Assembly (NCBI GenBank): GCA_023230825.1
Contig: JALNWO010000087.1
Location: 1-6,992, forward strand
Direction of reading: 5' to 3'
Length of the DNA stretch: 6,992 nt
DNA from: Acholeplasmataceae bacterium
Lineage (GTDB): Bacteria; Bacillota_I; Bacilli_A; Acholeplasmatales; Acholeplasmataceae
The position numbers were made by a program, and so were the translations under genes. Numbering within the stretch: the stretch's first letter is position 1; every line of letters starts with the position of its first letter. The notes below the pieces were generated by a model. The model made no database searches. It was given only the letters and a program-made list of their open reading frames with translations, and had not been told where the DNA came from. This document shows, piece after piece, positions 4,501 to 6,992 of the stretch.

Positions 4501-6992
4501 TAATTGGTTAATTAGTCGTCCAGAGAAAATAACTAAAAAAGTACGATATTTTACAGAAGAGCAGTATGAGCCTACACTTGTGTTTTCATACTATCCCTCC
4601 GGCCATTCTTCATTTCCTTTACTAAACGAAAGGAAGATTCATCCAAAAAATATCCTTACAAATAAATTATCTACTAGTGAGTTATACTCATACGATGAAT
4701 TTGGAAATATGAATAATTTAACTCTTAGCGCCCCCTATTCAACCCCATTACTTGAAACACGCACTTCCGATATCGCTTATGGCTTAGCATACCATCACCG
4801 TTTTCCCACATCCCATACCGATGCATTAGGAAACACATCCATTTCAACCTATGACCCAGTTTACGGTATATTGAATACTTCAACAGACCCCAATGATCTG
4901 ACCACTCACTATGATTCTAATCCGTTGGGTACTTACAAGAAAATCACTTCACCTGACGGAGTTATCTCAACTACTGTAAAACGATGGGCCCGAGGAAACA
5001 TCTATGCACCGAACAATGCACAGTATTATACATGGGAACAAACTTCAGGTACTCCCAAAGTATTAGTGTTTTACCATAAAACAGGTGTAGAGCTACGCTC
5101 GGTTAGTTTTGGTTTTGACGGTTATGCTATATATGTGGACAAAATCTATAATAACAAGGGCCTTCTGTATAAAGAAAGCTTACCATACAGAGCGGGGACA
5201 TCTCCGATATATACAAAATACGAATATGATATATACAATCGTTTAAAGAAAGTAATAGCACCTGATAATACCACTACCAATACAAGCTATAGTGCCAATC
5301 AAGTTACTATTTCGGTTACTGACGGAAGCATTACGCGTACCTCTTCCAGAAAACACAATGCTGCCGGATGGCTTATAGAAAGTACCGATAATGCAGGTAA
5401 TGTAGTAAAAAATGAGTATCATTGTAACGGTAATCTTAAAAAATCATATATTGTGGGTCAAGCATCTACCAAAGTTTTACTTGAATATGATGATATGGGT
5501 AATCGCTCTTTGATCAACGATCCGAATTATGGTTCTATAAGCACTGTTTATAATGCTTTTGGAGAATTGGTGCAACAAACCAATCCCAAAAATGATACCA
5601 TTACTTTTAAATACGATAAGTTGGGTCGAATAACAAATGAAACCAGAGCATCAGAAGGAGCTGTTTCTTGGAATTATTCGACTGTCCCAGGAAAGTTAGG
5701 AACCCTTGAAAGCATTATAAAAAATAATCATCGGACCAACTTTGTTTATGACCCCTTGCTTCGTTTAACCGCTGAGACCGATATTATTGACGGAGTTTCT
5801 TATAACACCAATTATACGTACGATGATCTTGGCCGTCCATTACGAACCACTTATCCCACCGGTGTCATTGTGCGGGATGGATACAACACATCTGGTTACC
5901 ATGCCACTGTACATCTTGAGAACAATGGCAAACAATTATGGCATACGGAGCAAATAAATGCCATGGGGCAGATAACCAGGTTCTCTACAGGAAATGGATT
6001 AATAAGCGAGCAAACCTATTATCCGTTAACATCCTTACTTCATACTGTGCAAACTGTAAAAAGCGGGAATGCTTATATACAGGATTTTGAATATAAATGG
6101 TTTGGATTAGGAAATCTTGAATACCGTAAAAAATGGGTTAACGGAAACAAAAAAACATCACTTACCGAAAGTTTTGCCTATGATGGATTGGATCGTCTGA
6201 CTAAAGTCAGTCTGAATGGTACTGTTTTAGGGAATTATGAGTATGATGCACCTAATCTGGGTAATATGACCTATAGCCAAAGTGATGGTCAAACCTTATT
6301 TTCTGATGCAAGCTATGGTACCCACGGCTATGGCCCTCATGCCGTTACAAAGCTTACAACCACCAATCCTATACTTATAGGTCCTCGTCAGGACATTGTG
6401 TATAATGGTTACGATAAAGTTTCTTCTATCACTGAAGGTAATCATTCTTTGCAGATTCAGTATGGTCACCATCGTCAGCGCATTTCTCAGCAATATTCCA
6501 ATGACAACAGTACGATTGATAAGATATGGTCAGGTGCTTGTGAATTTATACTCAAAGACGGAGAATTGTACCAACACACCTATCTGAGTGGTCCTATGGG
6601 TTTGTTTGCAATCCATATTATTAAGCCTGATGGTACTGAAGAAATCAATTATATACATACTGACCACCTTGGCTCGTGGAACACCATAACTGACGAAAGC
6701 GGCAACCTACTGCAAGAACTGAGCTTTGATGCCTGGGGCAATAGAAGAGATCCTGCTACCTGGCGCGCTTTTGCCGGCATAGCAACCGCGCCGCTGTTTG
6801 ATCGCGGCTTTACCGGGCACGAGCATTTGTACGCCTTCAACCTGATAAATATGAACGGCAGGATGTATGACCCCATGGTTTCGCGCATGCTATCACCGGA
6901 TAATTACATACAAGCACCCGATTTCTCACAGAGTTTTAACAGGTATAGCTATGCATGGAATAATCCGTTAGTGTTTACTGATCTGGATGGGG
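1520..6992 (+). CDS. Giant SpvB / FG-GAP / TcdB-middle / Rhs-core polymorphic toxin (3' partial)
   Basis: One frame stays open for 1824 codons and leaves the window. Domains in order: Sec signal peptide (residues 1-22, MSMKKR then a hydrophobic core ending AQA); SpvB-type region with LSLTYSS (134-140) and GIGWNI (146-151), to about 390; seven FG-GAP/VCBS calcium-loop motifs (402-755); a TcdB middle-like segment with GKGLLGFGKR (852-861); YD repeats (about 950-1600, e.g. YDDMGNR 1323, YDKLGR 1365, YDDLGR 1434); and the Rhs-associated core (about 1710-1824) with HTDHLGS, INMNGRMYDP, LSPD, NRYSYAWNNP and TDLDG. SpvB plus FG-GAP plus TcdB middle is the layout of Tc toxin B subunits, and the Rhs core that of C subunits, so this resembles a fused BC cocoon holding a C-terminal toxin. 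The toxin lies beyond the window. ATG 1526 is an equally good start. The domain call is firm; target and export route are unknown. A YD-rich wall or adhesin protein is less likely because of the core. Confidence 0.93.
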   Translation, partial: MSMKKRIITAIIPVVIGLFAQAQTQYAPNFILNHKLTGSQHYRASQFIEMGINEGNATGFEYNAISSNEFKAEIDPFMVFPPVEGELGGPNAGDQGIVGSIDGVFDVSDLGAATYTIPIKLPMGVGGTVPPLSLTYSSMVGNGLLGIGWNIEAISGISRTGKTIYHDGRVEGPQYNSSDNLNFDGMRMMSLGNNIYTTEVEGFNHIKIVESNSTGPVSFEVKTRDGKILRFGQTENSRQKLANTETIITWYLSSIEDLLGNLITYTYEHRNGNLLLKEIKYGGNDKNSQGHIYQVRFIYIYDRIDPFTNYINGMSIKNDCLLDHIIIKYIPQNMELFKYSLEYDSSSLISSRLTKVKLEDTKNSQEVNPTTIEWGEPTDNFTLTATNIMPKSNRDAEYTLGDFNGDGKADILAAYYYKENGVKLYDTWSIFYLNEAGTSYYEVEMGSLNQPYQPLFVYFVAGDFNGDGRDDLLKVIRNSSNSYTGILLESDGNYGFSSQGSIDYNFGENHYIKITDMNGNGINEILIVSILTDHQNNKKHILLRCFEKNQSNNFFQSLFVNSPATDGYFFTVDKDTELFPVQPGDFTGNGRTDLLVNTDNLESTIFTLHPTEPVLTELVPTRFGFPNRYHRVFTGDFNGDGITDILTYAYANPNIGWELHYFNGKNTWIEGLCPITFNSDPGNTNHIKRYIYTSDINGDGKTDILDIYMTETYSNNANFTVYYSKGNSFKEVETLLASMEYSQDLFDFNGDGKLETLLWTQSYTPLNIMSYHKEEKSNLAKSIINGHDYKISVSYLPLTNSQIYQKTLQKQFPVVNYQPSYFAVRSIKKDIGDNHLTTQTFKYEDLLVHRQGKGLLGFGKRLITNSFTGVSVERTNEIYTIQNKFYVPYTKKIKTKKANGEIISLIENTINHQSFPSSPLRIFPYIESTHYTERNLTTNDFVKTVHKDFSYDNYGNLISSVELIALEEKQSSASASQYEHQITTNFQYLAPDLTNWLISRPEKITKKVRYFTEEQYEPTLVFSYYPSGHSSFPLLNERKIHPKNILTNKLSTSELYSYDEFGNMNNLTLSAPYSTPLLETRTSDIAYGLAYHHRFPTSHTDALGNTSISTYDPVYGILNTSTDPNDLTTHYDSNPLGTYKKITSPDGVISTTVKRWARGNIYAPNNAQYYTWEQTSGTPKVLVFYHKTGVELRSVSFGFDGYAIYVDKIYNNKGLLYKESLPYRAGTSPIYTKYEYDIYNRLKKVIAPDNTTTNTSYSANQVTISVTDGSITRTSSRKHNAAGWLIESTDNAGNVVKNEYHCNGNLKKSYIVGQASTKVLLEYDDMGNRSLINDPNYGSISTVYNAFGELVQQTNPKNDTITFKYDKLGRITNETRASEGAVSWNYSTVPGKLGTLESIIKNNHRTNFVYDPLLRLTAETDIIDGVSYNTNYTYDDLGRPLRTTYPTGVIVRDGYNTSGYHATVHLENNGKQLWHTEQINAMGQITRFSTGNGLISEQTYYPLTSLLHTVQTVKSGNAYIQDFEYKWFGLGNLEYRKKWVNGNKKTSLTESFAYDGLDRLTKVSLNGTVLGNYEYDAPNLGNMTYSQSDGQTLFSDASYGTHGYGPHAVTKLTTTNPILIGPRQDIVYNGYDKVSSITEGNHSLQIQYGHHRQRISQQYSNDNSTIDKIWSGACEFILKDGELYQHTYLSGPMGLFAIHIIKPDGTEEINYIHTDHLGSWNTITDESGNLLQELSFDAWGNRRDPATWRAFAGIATAPLFDRGFTGHEHLYAFNLINMNGRMYDPMVSRMLSPDNYIQAPDFSQSFNRYSYAWNNPLVFTDLDG
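2723..3784 (+). repeat. Seven FG-GAP/VCBS calcium-loop repeats in the giant toxin
   Basis: D-[FMI]-[NT]-G-[DN]-G-x-x-[DE] motifs begin at 2723, 2906, 3065, 3272, 3425, 3602 and 3758 (residues 402, 463, 516, 585, 636, 695, 747): DFNGDGKAD, DFNGDGRDD, DMNGNGINE, DFTGNGRTD, DFNGDGITD, DINGDGKTD, DFNGDGKLE. Spacing is 51-69 residues, the size of a propeller blade. The alternating Asp/Asn positions are those of EF-hand-like calcium loops. By analogy with Tc toxin B subunits, this part would be a beta-propeller closing one end of the shell and docking to a partner. Confidence 0.85.
4364..6256 (+). repeat. YD (Rhs) repeat region of the giant toxin
   Basis: Degenerate YD repeats recur along this stretch: SYDNYGN (Y at residue 951), SYDEFGN (1058), EYDIYNR (1236), EYDDMGNR (1323), KYDKLGR (1365), VYDPLLR (1410), TYDDLGR (1434), AYDGLDR (1554) and EYDAPNLGN (1575). 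The consensus is YDxxGR/N followed by strand-forming residues. In known Tc-C and Rhs structures such repeats coil into a continuous beta-sheet shell around the toxin. Repeats are sparse and poor before residue 1230 and best between 1320 and 1440. Confidence 0.85.
6647..6991 (+). other. Rhs-repeat-associated core domain, ending at the window edge
   Basis: Residues 1710-1824 form the conserved core that precedes the variable toxin tip: NYIHTDHLGS, DESGNLLQELSFDAWGNRR, GFTGHEHL, INMNGRMYDP (to 1785), LSPD (1794), NRYSYAWNNP (from 1807) and TDLDG (1820-1824). In Tc-C and Rhs proteins this domain plugs the shell and releases the toxin by an Asp-dependent self-cleavage. Departures from the usual family pattern are SRMLSPDN where GRFLSPDP is usual, and TDLDG where TDPxG is usual. 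Only one base follows the last codon. Confidence 0.9.

Noticed and set aside
6296..6587. Short frames on both strands (6296-6493 -, 6396-6587 +)
   Set aside because: Both fall inside the stretch just before the Rhs core and have no recognisable domain or separate start signals.
6649..6888. Antisense reading frame of 79 codons
   Set aside because: It is the complement of the GC-richer Rhs core, where stop codons are rare by composition.

Overview
The window looks like a piece of an AT-rich Bacteroidota (Bacteroidetes-group) chromosome. Two features point there. One is a 146-residue protein ending in a type A type IX secretion (T9SS) sorting domain. The other is a tail-fibre/S74-like surface protein whose C-terminus (HLPGFP ... 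ELGEMN ... KIEELTLY) is of a kind common in that phylum. The genus cannot be told from this sequence. All three recognisable genes are on the + strand, nearly end to end, and could form one operon.

Layout: (1) Positions 2-1008 hold the 3' part of a repetitive VGIG/LHV surface-fibre gene. It is split by a one-base frameshift at about 194-201, so it appears as two overlapping reading frames. (2) Thirteen bases later, 1022-1462 encodes a small secreted protein: signal peptide, one lone YD (Rhs-type) motif, and a T9SS sorting domain. (3) A 57-base gap contains an imperfect AT-rich inverted repeat. (4) From 1520 to the last base one reading frame stays open for 1824 codons and runs off the window. 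It encodes a giant SpvB/Tc-toxin-B/Rhs polymorphic toxin: Sec signal peptide, SpvB-type N-terminal region, seven FG-GAP/VCBS calcium-loop repeats, a TcdB middle-like segment, a long series of YD repeats, and a complete Rhs-associated core that ends exactly at the window edge.

By analogy with Tc toxins and other Rhs proteins, the giant protein should fold into a hollow YD-repeat shell around a variable C-terminal toxin. That toxin, and any immunity gene, would begin immediately after base 6992 and cannot be seen here. How the three genes work together is inference. The fibre-like protein and the small T9SS-sorted protein suggest a cell-surface setting, and the EYDxxGNRxL motif shared by the small protein and the giant one suggests common origin or interaction. 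No RNA genes, CRISPR arrays, insertion sequences or - strand genes were supported.
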